From: Alectoria sarmentosa
Lineage: Eukaryota > Ascomycota > Lecanoromycetes > Lecanorales > Parmeliaceae
Direction: 5' to 3'
Length of the DNA: 64,000 nt
NCBI GenBank assembly: GCA_009733775.1
Contig: WOGZ01000011.1
Span: 186,001 to 250,000, forward strand
The notes under the pieces were generated by a model, which was not told the origin of the DNA, did not search any database, and worked only from the letters and a program-made list of their open reading frames with translations. Each line of letters begins with the position of its first letter. Position 1 is the stretch's first letter. Shown one piece after another: positions 11,608 through 21,485 of this stretch. The position numbers and the translations under genes were made by a program.

Positions 11608-12165
11608 TCATAGCACCCAGGAATGTCCAAAGGACTCCCAACCGTCCAATGTGACATGGCATCTCTTCCTCGGAACCTCCAAAGGGCCGATTTCGCGAAG
11701 CTTGTTGATGGAGCGGTCTTCCTCTCTTGATTCGCTGAAGGGGAACGCAACCTTCTTCGTATCTAACCTGATGCCGACATTTTGGATCATGGTGAGAGCG
11801 CCAGAGTTTAGAGACTTGGAAGAGAGCCCTCGCAGGTACTGGAACTCGAAAGAGAAAGCACATCGCCTCGTGATTGAGCCGACAATTCACTCGCAAAATG
11901 CTGAGGCGGCCGGATTCGGGCCGGAACTCGGACTCCCCATCGTACACCCGGAAGAGTCGTGCGCAGTGTTATTATTTATAGGGCCACCGTATGGGACTAT
12001 AGGATGCCTTTAGAAAGGTGGTGGTAGATTACGTTGCGTATTTCCGGAAGGAAGACGAAAAAAAAACCGTATCGTGTCGTTGATTGAGAGATACAGCCTT
12101 TGACCATGTCGGTAATTCCCGAAGGCTTTGGGGGAAAGCTTCTGGAATGCTTCGGGTGAGGGCAT
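11608..12165 (-). pseudogene. Array A member 3: broken F-box-like family gene
   Basis: Family segments appear in order on the minus strand but in different frames. An ATG at 12165 begins MPSPEAFQ. After a run of nine A/T at 12058-12066 the motif FLPEIRNVIYHHLSKGIL appears in another frame and ends in a stop at 11997-11999. LSILRVNCRLNHEAM follows near 11900. IQNVGIRL and VPRKRCHVTLDGW then appear at 11790-11608 in a third frame. These match the equivalent blocks of intact paralogues (IQNVEIRC, TRKSCEVTLDYG). The TGF strand and the HPR signature are missing, so the 3' end is lost as well. At least two frame breaks plus the missing C terminus argue for a true pseudogene rather than a single sequencing error. 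Confidence 0.75.
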
Positions 12166-12863
12166 GGTAAGAGAACTCGAGGTGAACGCAAGACAGGTTG
12201 CAGATCAACCAGGGAGAGGTAAGAATGGAAGTTCTGGACAGCGAATAAGTTTCTGGAAGTTGTAGGATATATTCTTGCTTGAGAAGATCAATTTATGGGA
12301 TTACTCGAGGCTGGGAAAAATATAGATTCTGGGCCTTGGGTTTTTTTATCTTGCTCAAAAACGAGCAAGTTTGAAGATGGCAGCCAAAGCTTGTCTCGTA
12401 CGACTTGCCAAGACCTTTCTATCGTGAACATACAACTGCATGATGAAAAGCAGACAGGGTGTTACAAAAGTGGCATTTGAAACAGCTACGAATCCTCAAA
12501 ATTTGCCTTGTATTGCATCAATGAGGAAGCTTCTGCGTTTCCTGACGAACTTTTACTGGGCCATTGCGATCATGAGTGACAGCGACTCTGGAATGATTTC
12601 ACACTGCTACTCTTTGGACTGCTTGCTTAAAACGGGTAGATTGGGAAGGGGTTATGCCGAGCAATATATCCGTGGATATATGACCGACTAAATAGATATT
12701 GATTCATAACAAAGTCTCTAGAATAGAGAGTCAAATGACAACTCGCTCAGCAGACAAAACGTGAATGTGCTACTGTCATCCCGACCAGGCACAGCCGGTC
12801 CCAGAAAGCATACCCTTTCAGCACAAATCCAGCTCGGAAATATCACCTCCCTCGCCGTCTCCT
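12166..12863. other. Intergenic, nothing recognised
   Basis: Scattered short frames only. This is the spacer between the broken member and the next intact member. Confidence 0.4.
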
Positions 12864-13640
12864 TCAGTTGTAGCCTTCAACTCCATGGTTCGAGTTCTCA
12901 GAAAGAGCCTCAAGCGGATGGAACCCGAGGCAATGACCATCCACGCTGTCATCGAACTTCGCAGGTCCTAGACTACCTTCCAAAAACCTTCGCACCTTCT
13001 GATAGCTCTCCCTATGGTGCGAGAGTAGTCTCGACTCATAAGGGAAGGTATTTCGGAATTGCTCTTCGGTGAGGAGACCTTCAAATTCGCTAGCTTCGTA
13101 TCTCTCAATCACAATCTTAATGACCAAGCTGTTGAATCCAGTCAATACTCCAAGGATGGCAAATAGTGCATCGTGCTCGAGGTGGTAGGTGGGAGCGCCT
13201 TCTTTACCGTAGTTGAGGTTGACGAGGCATGACTCTCGGGTGGTGTGGGTGCCGGCGAATAATGCGATGAGATTCCTTTCGAATGGGAGTGCGGCCGAGC
13301 TGGTATCGAGGCGGAACTCGACGTGCTGGGCGGAGGTGGTTGATACCAAAGCAAGGTTCGTCGGGGGTTTGCGGTCGGGAAAGCCAAGGTTTACTCGAAA
13401 AATCGCATTCTTGGATAGAAGCTGAGTGGCCTCCTCGCTTACAAGCTTGCTAGTCCTAACGATTTCAAGGTTTCCAGCCGTGATTGAATGCCGATAAATC
13501 ATATCACGGAGTTCACGCGGTAAGTCCAATAATGACATAGGTATCTTCTTTGATGGCATGAGTTGGAGCTTGCTCTCGGCTGTCTTGTTTCCCGTGGCTT
13601 GTATGGGGTTCGACTGACTGTTGTCGATTCCCGAAGACAT
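12864..13640 (-). CDS. Array A member 4: F-box-like protein, 258 aa
   Basis: A single exon from ATG 13640. It is a textbook family member: LPRELRDMIY (residues 40-49), then the helix AGNLEIVRTSKLVSEEATQL, a beta-rich middle with AQHVEFRLDT, TRESCLVNLNYG, LTGFNSLVIKI and LGPAKFDDSVDGHCLGFHP. The first 35 residues look disordered. Sequence is closest to the genes at 14473 and 31106. A TATA-like TATATATAT lies about 140 nt upstream. Confidence 0.82.
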   Translation of the reverse strand: MSSGIDNSQSNPIQATGNKTAESKLQLMPSKKIPMSLLDLPRELRDMIYRHSITAGNLEIVRTSKLVSEEATQLLSKNAIFRVNLGFPDRKPPTNLALVSTTSAQHVEFRLDTSSAALPFERNLIALFAGTHTTRESCLVNLNYGKEGAPTYHLEHDALFAILGVLTGFNSLVIKIVIERYEASEFEGLLTEEQFRNTFPYESRLLSHHRESYQKVRRFLEGSLGPAKFDDSVDGHCLGFHPLEALSENSNHGVEGYN

Positions 13641-13777
13641 GGTATTCGATTAGTGCGAGGGGTCAGAGTTGCTGGACTTTCTAGCGGTGGAGTGTGGTCT
13701 GAAGCCGTGGGCAAGACTAGAAAGTTGATGATGGGTGAAAGATTGATGATCGAACGAAGAGCAAGCCCGCAAGGAGC

Positions 13778-13786
13778 TATATATAT
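13778..13786 (-). promoter_or_regulatory. TATA-like element of array member 4
   Basis: The alternating TATATATAT lies about 138 nt upstream of ATG 13640 on the minus strand, a usual distance for a fungal core promoter with a short leader. Confidence 0.4.
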
Positions 13787-14472
13787 CCATGAAGGGTGGC
13801 TGTGTCATGGTAAGTAAAGTGTCAACGGTGCTAGATATACATTCCGCAAAGATACCCTCTTTGTATCCACACGTGACAATTGATCGTGTGTTGGAACATG
13901 TGATTGAAAACACTTGACACAACGATCGGAAGCTCTAGCGTCACAGAAAGGTATTGAACCTTTCCTATTTAGTGGCTGACTGGGATCACACGCCTTGTCT
14001 CGGCAGCTCTTGTCACTTACGTGAAACGCCACTTCTCCGTAGCTAAAAGACGCTTCTGTTCTCCGAATAAGCCTCATTTGTCGATTTGGTACCCAAAGAC
14101 AGCGACACCGATATGATAATTGTGCACATGTGCTATTTTTACCCCTTGAAACATGGAGAAAGAGGCAACCGATCGCAGTATATTAGATTGGAAAGAGAGA
14201 GCATACCGTTTTATTGCCCCTCAATCACCATTTCGATAGAATTAGTACATTGTTCCAAACGCCCGCCCGTCTTCATTGTCAACAGATCCATGTCTCGTAT
14301 TAGTGGGCACCGAGCAAGTAAGCTGTGTTGCTATGGGCTGCGATTTCCCGGTCTTCAGAGTAATTTTCAATGATAACCCAAGCGCCTCACGAAACCGTCC
14401 CTACCATTCTATCATCTCCTCTCCCACATATCGCTTATAGCGCCCCCTGACTCCACTATCTATCCCAGAGCT
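13787..14472. other. Intergenic, nothing recognised
   Basis: Spacer between members 4 and 5 with no repeat or coding signal I can support. Confidence 0.4.
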
Positions 14473-15384
14473 CTACTCAGGCTTAAAGTCTCTTGGGCGG
14501 AATTTTAGTAAATGGCCTTGGATGCTCTTGTCCAGAACCGCCGGTCCGAGCGTGATCTCCAAGACCTCACGAATAGTCTTGTAATCCTTCAGGAGCGACC
14601 TATGGGGGTAATTGTCCTCAGTCTGGGTTATCAATCTCCTCCACTGACCGAAGCAAACTAATTCAAACTCGACGTCTCTTTCCCGCCTGATCTTCAGGGC
14701 CAAAGTCTTGAACCCTGTGAGATTGGTGATAGCCTGCCATACCATCTGTGGCGTAGAAGTCCTCTCATACGGGACACAATCGAAAAGGCCGAGATCAAGA
14801 AAGATGGTGCATGATTGGCGGACAATATCTCTACCACCGAAAGACTTGATAAGATTGGTGTAGACGTCGAAGTAACGGGACTGTCCGTCAGCGGCGTCCA
14901 TCTTGAAGTGAACTTCAACATGTTGTATAAGTGGAGTGGCATGAACGACGAGAGTGCCTGTAAGGTCGATACTACCTGTCAACGGGAACGAGGCCGAAGA
15001 TGTCCGATCGGCATAGCCAAAGTTCATCCGAAGAACGGCGTTCTTTTTCATCACTTTTGCCACTTCCTCGTGTATGAGCTTATTAGTCCTCATAATGCTG
15101 AGGGCTCCAGCCGCGATCAAGGGCTCATAGATCAGCATACGAAGTTCTAGAGGTAGCTGGAGCAGTGAAAAGGTTGTCAGACCGGAAGTTTCCAATAGCA
15201 GTCCTTTTTCTATCTCCTGTGATCCAGTATCTGGGCCAGATATTGTGAAGAGGCTGTGGTCAATATTTTGAAGGTCAATATTGCTGAAGTTCAAGAGAGT
15301 GAAATTAAAGTTGCAATTTTCGCTGACGTCGCTGGCTTCGACGATTTTCATTTCGTTGAAGTCAGAATTATCTGTGCAAGACAT
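14473..15384 (-). CDS. Array A member 5: F-box-like protein, 303 aa
   Basis: A single exon from ATG 15384. It has the longest leader of the close group (76 residues, Asn/Asp/Ser-rich). Then LPLELRMLIYEPLIAAGALS (motif at 77-86), the helix RTNKLIHEEVAKVMKKNAVL, MNFGYADR, IQHVEVHFKM, VRQSCTIFLDLG, LTGFKTLALKI and LGPAVLDKSIQGHLLKFRPR. The layout closely matches the plus-strand gene at 31106, including the phrase (Y)EPLI(A/E)AG after the motif, so the two are probably recent relatives although they lie 16 kb apart on opposite strands. Confidence 0.82.
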   Translation of the reverse strand: MSCTDNSDFNEMKIVEASDVSENCNFNFTLLNFSNIDLQNIDHSLFTISGPDTGSQEIEKGLLLETSGLTTFSLLQLPLELRMLIYEPLIAAGALSIMRTNKLIHEEVAKVMKKNAVLRMNFGYADRTSSASFPLTGSIDLTGTLVVHATPLIQHVEVHFKMDAADGQSRYFDVYTNLIKSFGGRDIVRQSCTIFLDLGLFDCVPYERTSTPQMVWQAITNLTGFKTLALKIRRERDVEFELVCFGQWRRLITQTEDNYPHRSLLKDYKTIREVLEITLGPAVLDKSIQGHLLKFRPRDFKPE

Positions 15385-16012
15385 AGACTCTGCCTGTGAT
15401 TTCTTTTATGCTGACCGTCGTGGTTGGCTTATTGTGAAGATGATAGAGTTGGTTGATGATCCTGGATGCAGGTGCCGAGGGATGAAGGAAGTAAAGCTTG
15501 AGTGAAAAGGTCGGGCAACGAAGTATAATGGAAGACGAAAGAATTTTGTAGCAGGAACCTATCACGTACTCTGATGTTGGGCTCAACGAAGACAAAGACA
15601 ATAGTGTTGTGTCAAGTTTTGTGTTGTCCAGATTCTTTCGACATGACAAGCGATACATTTGGCGGACGTCTTTGTGTGAAACGTTTTTTAAGACAGGTGC
15701 GCGGAAAACGGTGATTTTCTTCATCCTTTGAGCGTGTTAACTCATCTTCGTTGAATCGGAACATCGCTTCGAGGATAAGATTAAACCTCTATGTATGAGT
15801 GTGTATTCGCCATTGCAATGCTCGCTGATACGAGTCTTACAACTCATTTGGAATGTTCCGGACGTTTATTTTTGCAGATGATTCACTACTAGATTAGTAA
15901 AAGACACAATTTCCATTGCTTGCATTTCATTCACGTTCCGCCCAGAAATCGGTAGGACTCCCATCAAGTACCCCTACACCCCTTTCCGGGTAAGCGCTGT
16001 GATACCTGTCGC
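15385..16012. other. Intergenic, nothing recognised
   Basis: Promoter region of member 5 and 3' flank of member 6. A minus-strand frame at 15724-15368 runs into the leader of member 5 out of phase and has no family resemblance. Confidence 0.4.
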
Positions 16013-16732
16013 CTAATTCGAGGGTCTGAACTCGCTGGGGTGGTACTCGAGACGGAAATCCTGCTGATCACAGTAGAATACCGCAGGCCCAAGCTTCCTA
16101 TCTAGCTTCCACCGCACCAAGCCGAACAAAGTCCAATGCATGATGCAGGACCTCGGATCCACGTCGCAAAGTGGGCACTGGACTGGATAGAGGATCCTAA
16201 CCGTCAGCTGTTTGAACCCAGTCAGTGTACCGATCGCTTGTAATAAGACGTGCGTGCCGTACCTAGGCGGCCGGAAATTAGCCTCGCCATAGTCGAGCGT
16301 GACCTCGCATGACTTTCTGGTGATGCTGGAGCCGCTAAACGGGCTGATCCCCACCACATCACTGTCCGCTGGCCATATTCCACCCTTTGTACGATCCAAG
16401 CGAGCGCGGATGTGGATGCACTGGATTAGCACTGCCGTCTCCACGCTCATGGCAGCTGCAATCGGTCCATATCCAATGTCTATGGGGTAAGGGACCTTGT
16501 TATAAATGTGATAGGCGGCTTCCCTATGAATAGCGTTGGAGGCTCTCAGGATGTTGAGCTCTTTGGCTTCACCCAGAGCCTCATAGATTAATGCGCGCAG
16601 CTCCGCTGGCAGCCGCTGAAGAGTGGTTCCCTTCGAGATTGGGACAGATGAGCTAACCTCGACCTTTGAAACACAGCCGTGTTGTTCAGTGACGGGCATC
16701 GCGTGAAGATCTTTGTTGTTGGGAGAAGCCAT
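16013..16732 (-). CDS. Array A member 6: F-box-like protein with C-x2-C-x6-C loop, 239 aa
   Basis: A single exon from ATG 16732. LPAELRALIY is at residues 41-50, followed by ELNILRASNAIHREAAYHIY. The middle has IQCIHIRARLDR, TRKSCEVTLDYG and LTGFKQLTVRI. After that strand comes an insertion VQCPLCDVDPRSCIMHW with three cysteines spaced C-x2-C-x6-C; the same spacing occurs in the array B gene at 34374 (CPVCTLQDEEC). The end signature is LGPAVFYCDQQDFRLEYHP. The loop could bind a metal or form a disulfide; neither can be decided from sequence. Confidence 0.82.
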   Translation of the reverse strand: MASPNNKDLHAMPVTEQHGCVSKVEVSSSVPISKGTTLQRLPAELRALIYEALGEAKELNILRASNAIHREAAYHIYNKVPYPIDIGYGPIAAAMSVETAVLIQCIHIRARLDRTKGGIWPADSDVVGISPFSGSSITRKSCEVTLDYGEANFRPPRYGTHVLLQAIGTLTGFKQLTVRILYPVQCPLCDVDPRSCIMHWTLFGLVRWKLDRKLGPAVFYCDQQDFRLEYHPSEFRPSN

Positions 16733-18044
16733 AAGCGACTAGCGATGCTCACTAGCTAAATCACCAGGGAATCGCAGGGTACGAAAGATGACTGCGTTCA
16801 CAGATCGTTAAAGATGGTTAGTAGTTGTAATAGGTTCGACTTCAATTGGCGCTGGTACAATGGTGTTGCGGTACTCTCCTTCTTTCAGGACACTTTTAAA
16901 ATTTTGATGGAGAGATTGGCGGTCCATGGTGGGCGCCAGAGAGAGAAATTAGAAATGCTGTATACATAACAAAGACTGAGATATTTCAGACACAAAGTCA
17001 TAGTGCCCGACAAGCGGAAGTTCATTGTCGTGATCCATTCTTTGAACAATTAGCTATGTCCACCATAGATTTGACCTAGGCATTAAAAAACGCCATTCGA
17101 CTGATGGCATACATGTAATGTATTCAGTGGCAATGAGTAGCAGTCACTACAAACTGTGACCAAGCTAGTTAGCCAAGGAAGAGAGGGAATGTTTGTAGTG
17201 GACCAACAAGTCATGCAACATTAGTCGCATATGCTAATTACGTATGACCGCCAGCAAGTCTCAAATTTTGTTCCTGCTTCGTGTGTCCTTCGCGACAGCG
17301 AGAGGTAGGTTGTCCAAAAATTTGACAGTCCGAGAAGCTAGACAGCTCTTTTCGTTGTGTAGCCCAAAGAAGCTCATTATAACAACAGAGCAAGGATTTC
17401 TATAAAGATGAGTAGACCCTATTCTCGTTCCAAGCATGGAACGACCATTGCGATAGAGATTTTAATGATCATGTTGTAAAGAGATGGCTCAATATCTGTA
17501 ACAACTGCCGGCAAAGGGATAAAGAAATCAGGCGTCAGAAGGACGCTTGCACGGTAAGGGTTCAGGGATGTGGCAATTAATACCCAGCAAACCTGTAACA
17601 AAGGCAAACAGATGCTCAGACTGTCTTTTATTTTTTATTCCAGTACAAGGCCATCGTGGGCGCCTACCATGGATCTTGATGAGTCTTTCAAGAGGGCAGA
17701 ACACTGTCAGTAAAAGGGCTTCGCAAGACAAGGCTTCTATCAGGACACATTCTGCCCAGTCTATATTTACTTCGGTTGTGAATTGGTCACAGTCAAATCT
17801 CGATACGACGTACGCATGAGCGGTTTCGTATCTCCCAAATCAGACGATGTCAGCACCCAAGACTGTCATGTTTTTGACTGCTGACCAGACTCGCTTATCT
17901 GACAAGCATTACAATAATAGAAAATCAAGAGGTTCAAAGCTTTGCTACCCGTAAAGCATTGGGGACAAGGTTTCACGCAGGCTATCTACAGTATCGAAGA
18001 AGAGAGAATCATGAAGACGTCATGCACCTATCCCGTATTCACCT
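16733..18044. other. Intergenic, nothing recognised
   Basis: 1.3 kb without a supported gene. Moderately AT-rich with several short frames on both strands, none resembling the array family. Confidence 0.4.
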
Positions 18045-18821
18045 CTAGAACCTTGCCCAATCCTCCAAACCCAGCGAAGATAGGAGCGCCGCGACGATAC
18101 TTGGCTCGCTCCTTCTCTTGACATGCGCGCGTGGATGGAACTCCAAAGAACCGCTTTCACCATGATTGATGAATGCCGCGGGGCCCAGTGCAGGCATCAT
18201 CCGCTTGTTCAAGACCTTCAAATCCGATGCATCCATGCACAAGCGGCGTTGGGGGCTAGAATTCCAGTTTGATGATGTATCGCGAGATCCACGACGCACG
18301 ACTGTGATTCCCACTGTGTTGAATTGTGTATAGCCGGACAACGTATACGAGAGCAGGGGTACAAATATCGTCCGTATGTTGAGTGTTTCGAGTGTTTCGC
18401 CTTCGCCGCCATCATATTCGACGGTGATGGTGCAGCGGCCCATAGTGCTGTAGTGATGCCAGCCAAGATGCCGAATTGAGGAGGACCGGAGCGCGTCCAC
18501 CGATTCGCTGGAGTATTCAAGAGGGATACGGCAGCGAATTTCGACGTTTTGTATGCCTGCTGGTATGCTGGTCTTTCCCAGAACAGTGTTCTCGTGACCC
18601 TCGATGCCAAGGTTGACTCGGAACGTTGCTTCGTGCTTGATGCGTTGCAAGGCTTCTTTGGTAATGGCGGGGCAAACGCACAGTATGCTGAGGTCTCCCG
18701 ATTGAAGGAATGGCGCGATGATCTTGTCTCGCAGCTCACGAGGAATGGTGAGTAAGTTGGGCCGTCGGTGGCTCTCCGTTTGGTGGGTGGGGACAGCTGT
18801 CTGAGGGGCTACCGATGCCAT
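18045..18821 (-). CDS. Array A member 7: F-box-like protein, 258 aa
   Basis: I start at ATG 18821 (MASVAPQT); the frame is open a little further upstream but without another ATG. IPRELRDKII (residues 26-35) has Ile in place of the usual Tyr. The helix AITKEALQRIKHEATFRVNL follows, then IQNVEIRCRI, MGRCTITVEYDGG and a divergent central strand (YTQFNTVGITVV) in place of TGF. The end signature LGPAAFINHGESGSLEFHPR is well kept and is followed by an extra 25-residue helical tail. It is the last member of the unidirectional array A. Confidence 0.8.
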   Translation of the reverse strand: MASVAPQTAVPTHQTESHRRPNLLTIPRELRDKIIAPFLQSGDLSILCVCPAITKEALQRIKHEATFRVNLGIEGHENTVLGKTSIPAGIQNVEIRCRIPLEYSSESVDALRSSSIRHLGWHHYSTMGRCTITVEYDGGEGETLETLNIRTIFVPLLSYTLSGYTQFNTVGITVVRRGSRDTSSNWNSSPQRRLCMDASDLKVLNKRMMPALGPAAFINHGESGSLEFHPRAHVKRRSEPSIVAALLSSLGLEDWARF

Positions 18822-19461
18822 GGCTGGCGAACTGTTCTCACAAATTCGTTTCAGGCTGCTCAAATTTGATCGGAATCCCTTGGTATTTTGACTGTAATGT
18901 TTCTGTGAAAGTGAAAGATGTGGGTAAGAGTGATGGGCTGTATTCGTTCAAAGAGGGCGTTAGCGTTGTGTTATGCCATAGTGACAAGTTCAGCCTTGTG
19001 TTGTGCCTCGGCGAACGTTCATTATGATTGGCTCATATCCCCGGACAAAGAGAAAGCGGGAGATATTCACAGCCCAATTCTTGAAAGGCGCCAAGCTCAA
19101 CAGTTGCAAGAGCCAAGACAAAAAGTGACGCTGGGACACGAGCATTGTTCCAATGAAGCCGCGAAGGCCTAAATCACGTGAACATCATCATCTTAGTCCC
19201 GACTACTGAGCCGGTCAGTCCTTGTAATTTCCTGGCACAGGATTCGGCGAGGCCTAGGTTCTCGGTCTCACCAAAGTCCTCAACACCATTCTTGAACTTG
19301 CTATCGCTACGTACGAAATGTTTTCGGAGGTATCAACTACGTTGCTCGAGTGGGATACGAACAAGACATCATCAGTAGAGTAAGATGAGGACCAATCAAT
19401 TGGAGATGGTCCCAGACATACTTCAGAATTGACTCTCATTACGCCAATAATTACCCCATGA
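18822..19461. other. Intergenic, nothing recognised
   Basis: Promoter side of member 7; no other feature supported. Confidence 0.4.
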
Positions 19462-19707
19462 ATGAAACCGTTTTTCTATCCGACGATCTTCAACAGCCCT
19501 TTGCCACTTTGGGCCTTGTTCTCTTTCATCGCACGCGCGTCTGTTCCTGAGCAATTCTATGCACCCTCAAGTCCGAATCCAATGACCCACCGATTTTTAC
19601 ACAAAACAAGCACTTGTCACATTGAGACCTGTATTGATGAGACTGACGTTCGAGGAGGCTGCACCTGTATCGGGGATCGTGACGAGAGGAGGAGGAGGAC
19701 CTTATGA
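19462..19707 (+). CDS. Candidate small cysteine-containing secreted protein, 81 aa
   Basis: ATG 19462 begins a hydrophobic N terminus (FNSPLPLWALFSFIARA) that could be a signal peptide. A short mature part follows with four cysteines in CHIETC...GGCTC. Small secreted cysteine-bearing proteins are common in plant-associated ascomycetes, but a frame of this size can also arise by chance. No paralogue in the window. Confidence 0.35.
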   Translation: MKPFFYPTIFNSPLPLWALFSFIARASVPEQFYAPSSPNPMTHRFLHKTSTCHIETCIDETDVRGGCTCIGDRDERRRRTL

Positions 19708-20360
19708 AGGCATCCATTGCCACCAATTTTTGTAGTGAGATGCCTTTATCCTGTGTTGCACAGCCCCATAGTATTCAAGATTATGGAGAAATGGTCGCTT
19801 GTTCCGCGCTTGCACACGGATATTGATCGGTCGCGGTTTTTAGATTAGCAACTATGTCGTCTGACACATCCATATCCCAATTTCCAGGATTTCGGCCTGG
19901 ATAGTGGCAGCCATCATCATTGTTCCACACCTGGAGGCTAAAAAGGATCGTATGTGCGGCTTCGGAGCCCATGTTAGCTAGCATGAAGTACGCAATTTCG
20001 AGTAGCAGGGCTTTTTACTCTCTTACGCGATTGATTCATCTTCGTGCCTTACTGTAAGGCCAATGACATGGTCCTTGGAGTCGGCGAGACCATGAGTCGC
20101 AAATTCTCCGTGGTTCTCATCAGACCTAGGTGCTGACATTACATATTGTAGATGAAATCAAGATGAAGATAGAGGCTCATGCAGTAGTAACAGCGTCCGA
20201 TGAACTTTTAATTGATGTTATGGACCTGCCGTCGGTTTCCATTTATCTGACAGCCATCAATTTTCGTGTAGAACTCATGAGTTGATATATATAGAATGAA
20301 CAATCCTCAAGGGAGCAGCGGCAATCCGAGCAACATCGCAGTGCACCCTTCAATTCCTAA
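19708..20360. other. Intergenic, nothing recognised
   Basis: Convergent 3' space before the dioxygenase gene; no feature supported. Confidence 0.4.
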
Positions 20361-21485
20361 TTACATCTTCATGAGCTCTTGAGCCATGCCGCCCGTCAGA
20401 ACAGTACTCTGGCTTTGCTCCTGATGCGACATCTCGTACATGCCATACTTTGTTGCACACCAATCCCTGGCATTTGACGCTGTACCATCATTATCCGTGA
20501 ACTCGGCATTATCCGCGGCGCGAAGGAAGTAGGAAATCGAATATCGATCCTCGCGGCAATCAATGGGTAAGGCACGATGTAGAGCTGATCGGAAGCGTCG
20601 ATGCGATAGAAAACGAAGGGTATCGGCGACATTGACAACGGCATGGCCGGGGCGCGGCTCTACGTATTCCCACTTCGCTGAGGAAGGGGATAGAACTTGC
20701 AGACCCCATTGAGCAGCGAAGAGGAGTGTGAGGGAGCCAATGTCCGTATGCATGTTCTGACCTGCTTCTCCCGTTTGTGCGTCGCTATGCGATGGGTAAT
20801 GGAGGAAATAGAGTGTGCTTTTAGATGGGAGATCTTCGCGATGGTGAGCGTCGAAGCGATCCCCGCCTTTAAGGCTCAAACCGTCAGAGAGGCTGTCGAG
20901 GATAGCGCGGAGAATGAAGTGAGATGTCGATATGAAGTCGTCGAAGAGGCTCAGGTTTGAAAGAACGATGGGTGGAAGGGCCCAGCGGCCTCGAAGCTCT
21001 TGTCGGCCGATCTGATGGTGGAAGGGAGGATAGAGGTTAGCGACTGTTTAGATCGCGGTAGTAAATGCGGACTGGGGACAGTCAAACCTTCAGGACTTCG
21101 AAACCATCCTTTGAGCCTTCAAGAACTCCTGATTGGACACCCGTAGGCTTGAATCTATAGTAGACGGTAGCCACTTAGCACGTATAGAACGTAATAGCTT
21201 GAAAGCTTACCCATGGGCATTGGATATAGTTTCCATCCTGGCCTTCTCGGTAAGGGGTTGTGCAAACCAATCGCGCATGATCTCATTCAATCGTTCAAGG
21301 TCACGGAACATCTTGTTTGATCCTTTTCCGAGAAGGTTCAAATAGAAAAACCCTTCATGCTCACATGCGTTGACTAGCTTCGCGAGTTCGTTCTCATCTC
21401 GGATAATCAATAGGGAGAAATCAATGTTTTGAAGGTTGGCTCTGCTCGAGACATCTGTGCCTCCTAGTGAGTCTTGAGGAATCAT
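20361..21485 (-). CDS. Fe(II)/2-oxoglutarate-dependent dioxygenase, isopenicillin-N-synthase-like, 330 aa
   Basis: Exons 21485-21211, 21154-21088 and 21011-20361 join to 330 residues; introns are 56 and 76 nt. The N-terminal non-haem dioxygenase domain includes LVNACEHEGFFYLNL and the ERLNEIMRDWFAQP helix. The catalytic double-stranded helix has the iron ligands His202 and Asp204 (NMHTDIGSLTLL), the distal His259 (RSALHRALP) and the co-substrate motif Arg269-x-Ser271 (DRYS). Plant ACC oxidases and fungal IPNS-like oxidases share this layout; the substrate is unknown. A paralogue with identical intron positions and an identical 67-nt middle exon lies at 27485-28612 on the other strand. An ACC deaminase and an MFS transporter lie between them, suggesting a small metabolic cluster. 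Confidence 0.88.
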
